From NCBI GenBank assembly GCA_963843945.1, contig CAWJMF010000002.1:1488001-1552000 (forward strand): 64,000 bases of DNA, given 5' to 3'. The translations under genes were made by a program, and so were the position numbers. The notes below the pieces were generated by a model, which was given only the letters and a program-made list of their open reading frames with translations, was not told where the DNA came from and ran no database searches. This DNA comes from CAWJMF01 sp963843945 (GTDB lineage Bacteria; Vulcanimicrobiota; Vulcanimicrobiia; Vulcanimicrobiales; Vulcanimicrobiaceae). How positions within the stretch are numbered: the first letter of the stretch is position 1; every line of letters starts with the position of its first letter. Below, in pieces: positions 8,132 through 18,134 of the stretch.

Positions 8132-8547
8132 ATGCCAATTGCAGTCGCGCGAGCCGGGGTCCCGCTTTACATAAAGAGCCGAATCGTTCCGTTCAGCTTT
8201 TGGCCTACCGGTGAGGGCAAGCGAAGGGACTTCTTGCAATCAAGGCTCTACGCTTCAAGCCCTTGGGAAATTATTCGAAATAGCGCGCTTCGCAGATGCA
8301 AAGCCACGGATAAGGAACACATTGATGCCCTGATTTCGCAGGGCGAAGACCTTTTTAGGGCTGCGAAGGTTGCCGATGTCAAGGCGTCCCGTCCCTTACT
8401 TCTTTATTATGCGTTCTTGCAGCTAGCAAAGGCTTATAGCATCACGCGGGGGACCTTAACTTCTAGTGGTCATGCACGACACGGTTTGAGCGAGGCATTA
8501 CCGACGAACGGAACAGAATTCGAGGACTCGGTGATGACCCTTCATGA
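8132..8547 (+). pseudogene. YaaC-like protein fragment
   Basis: The frame from an ATG reads IVPFSFWPTGEG, then SSPWEIIRNSALRRC, a segment on DALISQGEDLFRAAK, and SRPLLLYYAFLQLAKAY followed by HGLSE. This succession of a W-x-I start, a Q-rich helix, PLLLYYAFLNLAKA and HGL is typical of the YaaC-like family (function unknown, about 300 or more residues). Here recognisable homology stops after about 140 residues, and the frame continues into Ser/Arg-rich non-protein-like sequence. Another frame becomes the more protein-like one at about 8548. I read this as a truncated, out-of-frame remnant next to the IS. The true start may have been lost to the insertion. Confidence 0.6.
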
Positions 8548-9273
8548 GCATGGATCGAAGACGCCTGGGGACGCGTCATCAAGAACCAGCTCGAAGGTCT
8601 ACCCGAGTACGAAACCTTCGAGGGCGAGCTTCCTCACTGGTACGACCGGCCGGCGGTTCAGCGCCTCGTTTTCTCGACGACCGCAATCACCGACGTTTTT
8701 GAGGAGCAGCAGCTCGGGGCAAAGATTGCGCCCTTTCGCTTCATGCTCTCGTGCAGCGCTACCTCGAGATCGCTGCTGGTCGGACCCGGCACCTCCGGAC
8801 GACCCACTCCTCCGGAGCCGAGCAGCACGCGGTTCGTGGCGCCGTTTGAAAAGGACCCGGCGCGCTGGACAGATCTATCCTGGAGTGACCTTCACTCAAG
8901 ACATTCCTACGATGAACGTGAGTATGTGCTGGCGACGATACGGAAGAAGGCGCAGCACTGGCTCGGCCGCGCGTGCGTCGCAAAGCTCTGCACGCCGGAC
9001 GGAGAGAAGCCAACGGTTGAGACGCGCGGCCTCCTCGTCCCGATGATCGTTCGGGCGACCGAGATCCAGCAGACTGGCAAGGAGACACTTTTTGCAGATG
9101 GACCCGAAGACGAGAGCGAGATCGACGCGTCGAGTGCCGACGGCGCGATAGCTGAACTCCTAGGAGAGAAAACGTCGCTCGTCAACCAGCGGTTCGAGCC
9201 GCACGATCCCGACGCGGAACTCGAGGAGCTGATCGGCGCGATACTCGCCATCGGGATCAAGCCTGTCGCTTGA
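8548..9273 (+). pseudogene. Remnant of unknown protein, no proper start
   Basis: An open frame of about 240 codons with no ATG/GTG/TTG near its beginning; the first Met is at 8743. The first part is protein-like (EGLPEYETFEGELPHWYDRP, then RLVFSTTAITDVFEEQQLG). A middle part around 8760-8880 is low quality, and the last 85 residues are acidic and plausible (FADGPEDESEIDASSAD ... ELEELIGAILAIG). The alternating quality suggests a decayed gene with indels, or two fragments. I recognise no family. An apparent minus-strand frame over the end is Ser-rich and looks like a shadow. Confidence 0.35.
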
Positions 9274-9420
9274 AAGGCGAAGGTCAGCCGGCGGAATCTC
9301 CAGGTCATCGTTCAGGGGAAACGCGTTCCGCACATGACGACGCAAAGGGACCTGTGGGCCGCGGTGCATTCGCTCGCCCTACGAAGACCGCGATAGATTG
9401 TTGTCGAACGCTCGCCAATC

Positions 9421-9819
9421 ATGTGCCGCCGCGAGCTCTGGGCTGCTCTAACCCTAGGCATCTTGGCGGCGACGGTCTCGCTCTCGGTTGCCGCGTCAGG
9501 AGAATCGTTTTTCCCGACACCCTCCCCAACCGTGCACCTCTACTCGGCCAAAGGCGTTCTCGTTCGATACGGCGTGGGCGCGGACGCTGGTGGCTTCGAA
9601 CTAAAGAACGCAGATGGATATCTCATGCAATTCACGGTTGGACGCGATATGAAGGTCGACGGGCGTCGCCTCGGTGTATGTTTTTCAGCCCCGAAATACT
9701 GTGACGGATGGCCTCAGCGCATCGTTCTTCGGCGCACCGAGGTCACCGTAACGTACTGGAAAATTTCGCAGGGCGCCTGGCACGGGTACGCGTCCAACCG
9801 CATCGATGTGGCGCAGTGA
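9421..9819 (+). CDS. Secreted protein of unknown function
   Basis: A 132-residue protein starting MCRRELWAALTLGILAATVSLSVAAS, a signal peptide with an Arg-rich start and a likely AxA cleavage site. The mature part contains LVRYGVGADAGGFELKNADG and two Cys (GVCFSAPKYC) that could form a disulfide. Its stop overlaps the GTG start of the next gene (GTGA), so the two are translationally coupled. A diverged, truncated copy of its middle third occurs about 1.4 kb downstream. No known domain recognised. Confidence 0.55.
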   Translation: MCRRELWAALTLGILAATVSLSVAASGESFFPTPSPTVHLYSAKGVLVRYGVGADAGGFELKNADGYLMQFTVGRDMKVDGRRLGVCFSAPKYCDGWPQRIVLRRTEVTVTYWKISQGAWHGYASNRIDVAQ

Positions 9820-10814
9820 CGATCAGATCTAGCGTGTTGATGGCAGTTGTTCTCGCGACGTTGTCGGTCGCTAGCCAGCCTGCAGGGGGCGAACCTAGCT
9901 GCCGCGAGTGTGTCGTGCCGGCGTCGGCTCATCTAGAAATACTTAACACCTTCGTTTTTTCGAGCGACCTCCTATCCGCTCCGAGTTTTGTCCTCGATGG
10001 ATTTGACGGAACAACCGTTTGGTTAGCCTCGGATCGCCAGCAACGCGCCCCCGGCCACGTGATGCGCATCGACCACAACATGAAGCTCTCTCCTGTTGCG
10101 CGCGACGTCCTCATTAGCGGTAGCCTTGTTTCCGGATTCGGAATAGCCGCCGCGATCGCCACCTACGACTCCGTGAGAGTGTGGGGAGAGAATAGGCTCA
10201 GTTCCGATCTATACGATGTCCCCACTAGGGACAGCGTGGGCAAGGAAACCGGCTTCGACGTGCTAGGGGTCGATCGCGCCGGGACGCTTTGGCTGCGACG
10301 CCGATCTGCAGCCGACCCAAAGGACGCGGCCCTTCTTTTTGCACTCCGCTCCGGAGACCAGCAATTCGTTCCGGTCCCATTGCCCGCAGGCCTCCGCGGA
10401 AGCTTTGAGTGCGGGACGATGTTCGCGCGGTCGTTGACAACCAACTATGAGATCGCGGGCGGAAACTTTGAGATTCGTCAGACGTCCATCATCCCGTGCG
10501 GCTGGTCGACAACGTCTTTTGGAGTTGTACACCAGCAGACCGATGGCACTCCGAGGATGCTACTGCTGATGCCGCAACCCAAAGAATTCTCTAGGATACC
10601 TCCGTCTCTGCCGTTCAGCATTGGCCCAAACGGAGACGCCTGGGTCTGGTTTGGATATGCTCTCTGCCATGTCGCGCTTAACGAGCAAGTCGCATGTGCG
10701 CCGGTGCACGTCGAAGGCCGCCGAGACGCCGAAATTGATTTCGCACGAGACGGAACGATCTGGTTTTCCACTGGTTATCAGACACTTGTTCACGCCATGT
10801 TTGTCCAGGATTGA
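9816..10814 (+). CDS. Secreted beta-propeller-like protein
   Basis: I choose the GTG overlapping the preceding stop; a longer frame adds 36 Arg/His-rich residues unlike a real N-terminus. The start gives a signal peptide TIRSSVLMAVVLATLSVAS. The mature protein has repeated blade-like motifs: DGFDGTTVWLAS, GVDRAGTLWLRR, GPNGDAWVWFG and RDGTIWFSTG. These resemble the repeats of virginiamycin-B-lyase/SMP-30-like or two-component-type propellers. A Cys pair (PSCREC) follows the signal peptide. Export and a propeller fold are reasonable; an enzymatic role is not supported. Confidence 0.6.
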   Translation: MTIRSSVLMAVVLATLSVASQPAGGEPSCRECVVPASAHLEILNTFVFSSDLLSAPSFVLDGFDGTTVWLASDRQQRAPGHVMRIDHNMKLSPVARDVLISGSLVSGFGIAAAIATYDSVRVWGENRLSSDLYDVPTRDSVGKETGFDVLGVDRAGTLWLRRRSAADPKDAALLFALRSGDQQFVPVPLPAGLRGSFECGTMFARSLTTNYEIAGGNFEIRQTSIIPCGWSTTSFGVVHQQTDGTPRMLLLMPQPKEFSRIPPSLPFSIGPNGDAWVWFGYALCHVALNEQVACAPVHVEGRRDAEIDFARDGTIWFSTGYQTLVHAMFVQD

Positions 10815-10842
10815 GGTCATCCGATATGCTGCATAAACCTTG

Positions 10843-11016
10843 GTGTTACACCTAGGCAGCTTGGCGGCGGCGCCGTCGCTCTCCGTTGCGGCGTGGGACG
10901 AATCGGTTTTCCCAACACCGTTCACCACCGCGTATGTCTTCCCGGTCCTGGGCATTCTTGTTAGATACGGCGTGCGTGGCCGCGCTGACGGCTTCGAGAT
11001 AAGGAGCACAGAATAA
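10843..11016 (+). pseudogene. Truncated copy of the 9421 secreted-protein gene
   Basis: An open 57-codon stretch from a GTG reads LGSLAAAPSLSVAA, then ESVFPTPFTTAY, then GILVRYGVRGRADGFEIRSTE and a stop. It aligns collinearly with the part of the 9421 gene that reads LGILAATVSLSVAA, ESFFPTPSPTVH and GVLVRYGVGADAGGFELKNAD, at both DNA and protein level. It lacks the first signal-peptide residues and everything after the GGFEL-equivalent. It may be a gene remnant left by unequal recombination. Confidence 0.65.
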
Positions 11017-11051
11017 TTCCTGGCAACGTTTCGACCGTCACCCGAGCCTTT

Positions 11052-12893
11052 TTGACGACTGCCACACTGGCAACCGCGGTTTCGGTCGGCTTTATGAACT
11101 CGAAGCCGACCGAAGCTGGCTCAGGTGAGGTTTCGCTTGCCGTGGCTGGATGCGTCAAGTCCTCTGATCAACCCAAAGGTGACTCCGCGCCAGTGCTTTG
11201 CTCGCTGAACTCAAACAGGCTAATAGTCGAGTCCAGTAGCCGTCAGACGGTTGTTACTCGGGCCGATGCGGTCTCTTTCAATCGCGTGTTCGACCTAGGG
11301 TCCAAGGCGCAGAATCAGGGAATAGCCCCCGACCTCATGGAGAGGGATCGGGCGCTCTTAATACTCAGCGGAGTGCCGGCGGAAACAATCTCGACCACTT
11401 CATCGACCATTCCTCCGGTGCTTACCGTAACGATAAACGACCCGACCGATGCCTCCGTAAAGGCTTTCTTACGGACGATCGGTATTCTTCAAAAGAACAG
11501 CGGCTTTGTGAATCCTATAACGGGTTTCGGCATCCGTTATCTTCGAGACTGCAATGCACTTGATGCCCGCGCGAGCCGTGAGGCCTACCTGACTGCAAAG
11601 CAGACTGCCTCACACTTGAGCGCCGTGATAGGCTCACGGCTAACCAGACTCATCTTACACGTCCCCTTAGTGAGCTACGACGATATACGCGCCGACGTCA
11701 GCTGCGGCTCCGGGCACCTTGTCGGCCTAGCGCTGCCTGGGAGCGAGTTCGGAGATATCGATGTCGCCTCTACTCGGACGGTTGACGCGTTTTTCGATGC
11801 TGCACCAGCTCGTCAATCCGAAGTGAAAGCGGACGAGCTTGGAGTCAACGGTATCTCCTGGGTAACCTCTCTTGCCGCACCTCCAGAAAACGCAGTCGCT
11901 AGAGCGCACTACGTCGCGTCGTCCTCGTCCCAACAGGTCTTCGCGACGGGCACATCGCTTCGTGAGAATTCCGTCTTACAAGAAGTCGCCATGCCGACAT
12001 TCGCCTTAAAGCAAGCGATTTGGCGAGCACAAATCGCCGCTTCGGCCCTTGGTTTTCGTACGGTGACCGTCGATGGCCTAATCGCTTACGCCGGCGATGA
12101 GACTTTTGCAGATCCGCCACTAACGTTCGAGACAGGTCCGACGCAATCAGTCGGCGTTTTTCTGGGTCTCCTTGCTGATCCTACGCACTCGCCCGCCATG
12201 CCCACTCCGACTGCGTATGCAAATTCGGTGTACGAAGCAGGGAGGAATATCGCTCACCAACCTATAGACAAGAGCCTTCCTTTCGTCACGGGAAGCCTCT
12301 ATGTCGCGAACGCAACGATTAGTGTGCGCGCACCGAGTAGGACAGCTCTCATCCTCTTCCACTTCCATCGCGACGGTAAGGCCTTCACGGACGGAGAGCG
12401 TTCGTCTCTCTCGCAAGCCATCTATTTTGACAGCGGCGAGGACTTTGTGCGCGACACGTCGCCCAGTCAACCCTTTGACCTAACAGCCGGCGGCTGGATT
12501 CAATTTCCGACGAACGAACGTATCGCTCGTCTCGTAGCAGCGTCACGACGATTCGCCTCCCAGGCTGGCGCGGAATCGACTGCTCTCTATCACGCTACAG
12601 CGTACAGCTGCTTGCCGCTCGAAGAACAAGCTATTTCCGCAGCGGCTCTCTCCGCTTACGCGCAAGCAGTTTCGGTATCGGGCGGAGCAGCAAACGCGTT
12701 GTACCGCATTCGTTCTATAGGTGTACTTGGGCCGTTCGTACGTCAAGGTGACTGTGGCCACGGCGCACTGAATTTCCCACCCGATTCAGATCCGAGGCGA
12801 TTTACTCAGCGCCTAGACAACGTGGGCGACCCCACCGTCATCATGGAAGCATCCGTCAGCATAACGGTCGACACGCTGCGACCTAATCGATGA
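11052..12893 (+). CDS. Large exported protein of unknown function
   Basis: A 613-residue frame from a TTG. An upstream Shine-Dalgarno-like aaggag at about 11001 and open sequence after it suggest a longer N-terminus reaching STVTRAFLTTATLATAVSV, a better signal peptide, perhaps from a non-ATG start. Helical segments such as REAYLTAKQTASHLSAVIGSR and KQAIWRAQIAASALGFR have the A-x-x-x-A-x-x-A-x-x-LG look of SIMPL (DUF541) domains. The resemblance is weak and I do not assign the family. The protein carries several Cys and Ser/Thr-rich linkers. It closes the accessory region before secA, which faces the opposite way. Confidence 0.55.
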   Translation: MTTATLATAVSVGFMNSKPTEAGSGEVSLAVAGCVKSSDQPKGDSAPVLCSLNSNRLIVESSSRQTVVTRADAVSFNRVFDLGSKAQNQGIAPDLMERDRALLILSGVPAETISTTSSTIPPVLTVTINDPTDASVKAFLRTIGILQKNSGFVNPITGFGIRYLRDCNALDARASREAYLTAKQTASHLSAVIGSRLTRLILHVPLVSYDDIRADVSCGSGHLVGLALPGSEFGDIDVASTRTVDAFFDAAPARQSEVKADELGVNGISWVTSLAAPPENAVARAHYVASSSSQQVFATGTSLRENSVLQEVAMPTFALKQAIWRAQIAASALGFRTVTVDGLIAYAGDETFADPPLTFETGPTQSVGVFLGLLADPTHSPAMPTPTAYANSVYEAGRNIAHQPIDKSLPFVTGSLYVANATISVRAPSRTALILFHFHRDGKAFTDGERSSLSQAIYFDSGEDFVRDTSPSQPFDLTAGGWIQFPTNERIARLVAASRRFASQAGAESTALYHATAYSCLPLEEQAISAAALSAYAQAVSVSGGAANALYRIRSIGVLGPFVRQGDCGHGALNFPPDSDPRRFTQRLDNVGDPTVIMEASVSITVDTLRPNR

Positions 12894-13142
12894 AATTGGC
12901 ATGGCCGGCCGCATCCCGCCGCATCCCGATCGCATAACACCGCCTCGCGTAAACCCTTATACCACGCGCGAATCCGGCGCATTGCGCGTCGCGATGAATT
13001 GGCGATGAAGTTGCGTTGACCGCGACGGATTTTGGGGTGTCGCGCAAATCCTTGTGCCACGGGGTTTTGCGGGGCACGCGATTTTGCCGACCTGGCGGCT
13101 GGGGGGCGCTGTTTGGAGGCCTATCTCCCTTACCCATGCCCG

Positions 13143-15818
13143 TTAGGCTACAACTCCGTGGCAGCGCTTGAATTTCTTGCCCGAACCGCACGGGCAGAGA
13201 TCGTTGCGTCCTACCTTGTCGGCCGAGCGCACCGGTTTGCGCGGTGAGTCGTCTTCGCGGTTGGTGTGAAGGTCGCGCGGACGCTCGCCGCCCGGCGCCG
13301 GGCCGAGTAACTGCGCCGCAAAATTCGGATCGAGCCGCGGCGGAGCGGCGAGGTCCGGCGGCGGAGCGAGCGCGCCGCTGGGAATCGGCTCGAACGTCGG
13401 CATCCCGTCGGCAACGCCGTCGAACGCTTCGGACGCGAGCGCGTTCGGATCTTGCGCTTCGACGACGACGTGGAACACCGCCTTGATCGCTTCGTCGGCG
13501 ATATTGCTCTTGAGGTCCTCGAAGATCTCGTAGGCTTCTTTTTCGTACTCGACGCGCGGGTCTTTTTGCCCGTAGCCGCGCAGACCGATGCCGGTCTTGA
13601 GGGCGTCCATCACGTAGAGGTGATCGACCCACAGGCGGTCGATGATCGGCAGCATGATATAGCGCTGTCTCGACCACGCGCATCGATTCCGGCGTCACTC
13701 GCGCTTCCTTCGCCTCGTACGCCTCGATCGCCGATCTCAGCCAGCCGCGCGCGCATCGCCTCGCGATCGAGTTTCTCGAGTTCTTCAAGCGCGTAGCTTG
13801 TCGGCTTGACCGGAAAAATCAGCTCGAGCTCGTTGAGGATCTCTTGCAGATCCCACTCGCGTGGGATGCACGTTCTCCGGCGCATTCTGATCGACGGCTT
13901 CGATCGACTTTGTCGCGCTAGCGTTTGCGAGCATGAAATCGCGCAGCGCTCTCGCCCGTCAAGAATTTTGCGGCGCTCGGCGTAGATCACCTCGCGCTGC
14001 TTGTTCATGACGTCGTCGTACTCGAGAACCTGCTTGCGGATCTCGTAGTTGTGGTTCTCGACCTTGCGACTGCGCGCGCTCGATCGAGCTGCGTGATGAG
14101 GCTCGCCTCGATCGGCGTCTCGTCGGTGAAACCGACCGCGTCCATGATGCTCTGGATGCGCTCGGCGCCGAACAGCCGCATCAGCTCGTCCTCGAGCGAC
14201 ACGTAGAAGCGCGTGCGACCCGGATCGCCCTGACGTCCGGCGCGGCCGCGCAGCTGGTTGTCGATCCGGCGCGACTCGTGACGCTCGGTGCCGATGATGT
14301 GCAGGCCGCCCATCTCGGCGACGCCGTCACCGAGCTTGATGTCGACGCCGCGGCCGGCCATGTTGGTCGCGATCGTCACCGGCGCTGACTTGCCCCGCGT
14401 CCTTGATGATCTCGGCTTCTTGCTCGTGGTACTTCGCGTTGAGGACGTTGCACTCGACGCCGCGCCGGCGCAGAATCGTCGCCAGCCGCTCGCTCTTCTC
14501 GATCGAGCGCGTGCCGACCAAGACCGGCCGGCCTTTGGCGTGCTCCTCGATGATCTCGTCGACGACCGCCTCGAACTTCGCCGTTCTCGCTCTTGTAGAC
14601 GATGTCGGCGATGTCGTTGCGCGCCATCGGCGCGGTTGGTCGGAATGACGACGACGTCGAGCCCGTAGATGTCGCGGAATTCGCGCTCCTCGGTCTTCGC
14701 CGTACCGGTCATGCCCGCCAGCTTCTTGTAGAGACGGAAGTAGTTCTGGAAGGTGATCGTCGCGAGCGTTTGATCCTCGCTGCGCACCTTGAGGCCTTCT
14801 TTGGCCTCGATCGCCTGGTGGATGCCGTCCGAATAGCGCCGCCCGTACATCAAGCGGCCGGTGAACTCATCGACGATGATGACCTCACCTTCCTTGACGA
14901 TGTACTGCTGGTCGCGGTGAAAGAGATTCCAGGCTTTGAGCGCGGCGTTGAGCTGGTGGGTCAGCTCGAGGTTGCGCTGGTCGTAGAGGTTCGAAACGCC
15001 GAGCATCTTCTCGACCTTGGCGACGCCCTTTTCCGGTGATCGGAACGGCGTGCGCTTTCTCGTCGACGGTAAAGTCTTCGTCTTTGATCAGCCGCGGGAT
15101 GATCTGGGCGAACTTGGCGTAGAGATCGGTCGCGTCTTGACCGTGACCGCTGATGATCAGCGGCGTACGCGCCTCGTCGATGAGGATCGAGTCGACTTCG
15201 TCGACGATCGCGAAGTTGAGCTCGCGCTGCACCATGTCTTCGAGACTGCCAGGCCATGTTGTCGCGCAGGTAGTCGAAGCCGACTTCGTTGTTGGTGACG
15301 TAGGTGATGTCGCACTCGTAGGCGGCGCGGCGTTGCGCCGGCTCGAGGTCGTGCTGGATCACGCCGACGGTCAGGCCGAGAAACTCGTAGAGCGGCCCCA
15401 TCCACTCGGCGTCGCGCTTGGCCAGGTAGTCGTTGACGGTGACGAGGTGGACGCCTTTGCCCAGCAGCGCGTTCGCGTAAACAGCGAGGGTCGCGACGAG
15501 CGTCTTGCCTTCGCCGGTCTTCATCTCGGCGACTTTGCCCTCGTGGAGCACCTGGCCGCCCATGATCTGGACGTCGAAGTGGCGCATCCCGAGCGCGCGC
15601 TTCCCCGCCTCGCGGCAGACCGCGAACGCCTCGGGCAGCATGTCGTCGAGCGCCTCGCCTTGCGCCAGGCGCTCCTTGAACTCGACCGTCTTCGCGCGCA
15701 GCTCTTCGTCGGACAGCGCGGCCATCGCCGGTTCGAAGGCGTTGGTCGCAACCACCGTTTTGCGCAACTTCGCGACTTCGCGCTCGTTGCCGTCGAAGAG
15801 GGTCTTTAGAAAAGCCAT
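13143..15818 (-). CDS. secA: Protein translocase ATPase SecA, frame interrupted at about 11 places
   Basis: SecA drives export through SecYEG with ATP. The start MAFLKTLFDGNEREV, Walker A (MKTGEGKTLVATL), DEVDSILIDEARTPLIISG, IVDEFTGRLMYGRRYSDG, TNMAGRGVDIKLG, RIDNQLRGRAGRQGDPG and the C-terminal zinc motif CPCGSGKKFKRCHG all appear in order, so the full gene is present. No single frame covers it. Restoring the family sequence requires removing single extra bases at plus-strand positions 15245, 15034, 14631, 14579, 14392, 13954, 13944, 13862, 13732 and 13668. One ambiguous place lies near 14070, where the shift is +2 or -1. Every clear extra base falls between intact codons (for example CAG-t-CTC). 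Because no domain is lost I regard this as a real gene with doubtful sequence, not decay. Confidence 0.85.
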
Positions 15819-15933
15819 TCGTGCTTGTAACCGCTTCCCGGTTCTGGGAGTTCCGGCCCGCCGGCTTGGCCGGGAGTCCAAGTCCGGGCGCTTCGTCGGG
15901 CCGCCGGGCTCGGTCCTGCGCCGCGAGCGACGC

Positions 15934-16755
15934 TCATACGGGCGTTTTGGCCGGATGGTTCACGATGGAATGAGGTACCCGGCGCAGCAGATCGCGCGCC
16001 GTCACGAAGGTAAAGCCGGCCTTCCGGAAGCGCGCGACGATCTCGGGCAGCATCTCGATCGTGGTTAGCCGGCCGCTGTGCAGCAAGATGATATCCGGCG
16101 CGGTTGCGTGCTGCTCCACGTGCGCCACCAGCGTTGCGGCGGGTACCGAGCGCCAATCGCCGGGATCGTCGTTCCACAGTACCACGCTGTAGCCGGCCGC
16201 CTGGGCGGCGCGTACGGTTGCCTCGGTGAAGCGCCCGTGCGGCGGCCGCATCGAGGCGCGGATCGATGGGTCGCGTACCATCGTCTCGAGCGCGTCGGCA
16301 CCGCCCTCGAGCTGAAACTGAACCGCGCGGGTGTCGAGCGCCTCGAAGTTCGGCGGATGCGTCAGCGTATGGTTCGCGATCTCGTGCCCCTCGCGCTCGA
16401 TGCGTTGCGTCAGCAGCGGAAATTGCTCGGCATCGCGTCCGATGAGGAAAAATGTGGCGGGCACGTGCAAGTCGCCCAGTACGTCGAGCAGCAGCGGCGT
16501 CTCGACCGGATAAGGGCCGTCGTCGAAGGTGAGTGCGACGAGGCGTGGGCTCCCCGACCGGTCGGCCGGCGGACGGTCGTAGATGAAGCGGTGCACGCGC
16601 GCGTCCAAGCTCGAGGAGAGCATTTCGTGCGCGTCGGCCGTACGGTCGATGATCGCCGGAATTACCGGGGCGCGCACGTGCAGTACCAGACGATAGAAGC
16701 CATAGCCGGCGAGCGCGATGCCGACGAGCACCGCCGCCAGCCGGAACGCCCTCAC
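15934..16755 (-). CDS. Polysaccharide deacetylase (NodB/CE4 family)
   Basis: A 273-residue enzyme with an N-terminal membrane anchor (FRLAAVLVGIALAGYGFY) and a NodB domain: TFDDGP at residues 76-81 carrying the catalytic/metal Asp pair, the metal-binding His motif HEIANHTLTH, RPPHG, LWNDDPGDW and ILLHSG. It should remove N-acetyl or similar acyl groups from an envelope polysaccharide such as peptidoglycan, outside the inner membrane. Its start overlaps the stop of the upstream LCP gene by four bases, so the pair is coupled and likely acts on the same envelope polymer. Confidence 0.9.
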   Translation of the reverse strand: MRAFRLAAVLVGIALAGYGFYRLVLHVRAPVIPAIIDRTADAHEMLSSSLDARVHRFIYDRPPADRSGSPRLVALTFDDGPYPVETPLLLDVLGDLHVPATFFLIGRDAEQFPLLTQRIEREGHEIANHTLTHPPNFEALDTRAVQFQLEGGADALETMVRDPSIRASMRPPHGRFTEATVRAAQAAGYSVVLWNDDPGDWRSVPAATLVAHVEQHATAPDIILLHSGRLTTIEMLPEIVARFRKAGFTFVTARDLLRRVPHSIVNHPAKTPV

Positions 16756-18134
16756 TTAACCGCCGACGCCTCGCTCTGCGGCGGGACCGCATAGTCGCGC
16801 CCCACGATCACCGTCACATCGGTCGCGGGCTTGGCACCGGCCGGCAACGCGTCGGCCACCACGGATGCCGTCTTCAACGGAATTGCGGTTCGCACGCGCT
16901 CGCCCGCGAGCGGCGTCGCGATCGAATGGGTGTGAATTTCGGTGGCATCGTAGCCGAACTTATCGGCGTTGCCGACGCTGGCTACGACGAACCCCTGCTT
17001 CTGCAAGAGTGCGGCCATCTTGGCACCCATGCCGCGAATACCGCTGCCGTTGAGCACCACGACGCGAACTTGCGCGGGCGCGATCGCTGCAACGGCCGCC
17101 GCGCTCGGCGCGACTTGCGGGATGACGGGCTCGAGAAAGAGTTTCTTTACCAGCGCGTTCTTCGCCGCGTCGTCCGCGATGATCACGTTGCCGCAGCACG
17201 CCAGATCCTTGTCGGCAACGTATGGGATCTGTTCGGTCTTCACTTGCGACAAGTCGATCGACTTGAAAGCGTTCGCGATGCTGAGCGCTTCGGCGTTGGA
17301 GATGTCGGTATACACGTTTTTCTGCACGACCGCGAGCAGCGCATTGACGTGCATGAGGTCGTTGAACTTGTCGGACTTCAGCTTTTGGATCGTGATGCGA
17401 ATGACTTGCTGCTGGCGTTTGATACGGCAGGGGTCGCCGCACTCGTCGTGACGGAAGCGCGAATACGAGACCGCCTGCTCGCCGTTCATGTGGTACTTCT
17501 TGCCGCCAATGAAGTGGATCGACAGGTGACCCCAGCTGTCGTCGTAGTTCATCGTCTCATCCGGAACGACGTCGATTCCGCCGATCGCATCGATCAACGA
17601 CTTGGTCGCGTCGATGCGCAGCGTGATAAACCGATCGAAACCGGGAGGCGGAAGACCGAGAAAGTCGGCGACGACTTTCTCGGAACTGTGCGCGGCGACA
17701 CGGGGGTCTTTCGGTCCGGTGTAGGCCGCGTTGATTTTGTCTTCGTGCCCGTTGGGCATGACGACGTCCATGTCGCGCGGCACGGACAGCACGTTCAGGC
17801 GCGGCGTGGGCGACTGAGCGGTGGGGAAGACCATCGAGATCGCCATGATCGTGTCGCTGCGCGCGTTCGTCGAGTACTCGATGTCTTTGTCGTTGTAGTT
17901 GTAGTCGATGCCGAGCAGCAGAATGTTGATGCGGTCTTTGTGGAAGTGGGCTTGCGGCGGCTCGATGAAATACGCCGCGATCACGTCTTGCGGCGAACGC
18001 TTCTGCATGACCGCCTGCACCGTGACGATGCCGGCCAGCGCTCCCAGGCAGAGCCCCAGCACGAGCACCACGCCGGCTAAGGCGCGGCGCCAACCTCCCG
18101 TCGCCGGGCTTTCGGGTGCTAGGTGTTTGCCCAT
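16752..18134 (-). CDS. LytR-CpsA-Psr (LCP) family protein with LytR_C domain
   Basis: A 460-residue membrane protein: short cytoplasmic N-terminus, one membrane helix (ALAGVVLVLGLCLGALAGIV), then the LCP domain with NILLLGIDYN, RSDTIMAIS, VLSVPRDMDV and the Arg-rich SYSRFRHDECGDPCRIKRQQQV. Residues about 345-445 match the LytR C-terminal domain (VRVVVLNGSGIRGMGAKMA). LCP proteins transfer lipid-linked glycopolymers onto the cell wall. Two Cys in the RFRHDECGDPC segment could pair outside the membrane. It overlaps rimO upstream by one base (TGATG) and the deacetylase downstream by four, forming an operon. Confidence 0.92.
   Translation of the reverse strand: MGKHLAPESPATGGWRRALAGVVLVLGLCLGALAGIVTVQAVMQKRSPQDVIAAYFIEPPQAHFHKDRINILLLGIDYNYNDKDIEYSTNARSDTIMAISMVFPTAQSPTPRLNVLSVPRDMDVVMPNGHEDKINAAYTGPKDPRVAAHSSEKVVADFLGLPPPGFDRFITLRIDATKSLIDAIGGIDVVPDETMNYDDSWGHLSIHFIGGKKYHMNGEQAVSYSRFRHDECGDPCRIKRQQQVIRITIQKLKSDKFNDLMHVNALLAVVQKNVYTDISNAEALSIANAFKSIDLSQVKTEQIPYVADKDLACCGNVIIADDAAKNALVKKLFLEPVIPQVAPSAAAVAAIAPAQVRVVVLNGSGIRGMGAKMAALLQKQGFVVASVGNADKFGYDATEIHTHSIATPLAGERVRTAIPLKTASVVADALPAGAKPATDVTVIVGRDYAVPPQSEASAVK

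Noticed and set aside
7889..9046. A single 385-codon protein through the IS edge and YaaC region
   Set aside because: It begins inside the inverted orfA of IS copy B and ends in Arg/Ser-rich shadow sequence; only the middle third is protein-like.
12897..13142. Possible small gene between the 613-residue gene and secA
   Set aside because: Short frames here lack protein-like composition and a ribosome-binding site; I see no terminator, tRNA or repeat either.
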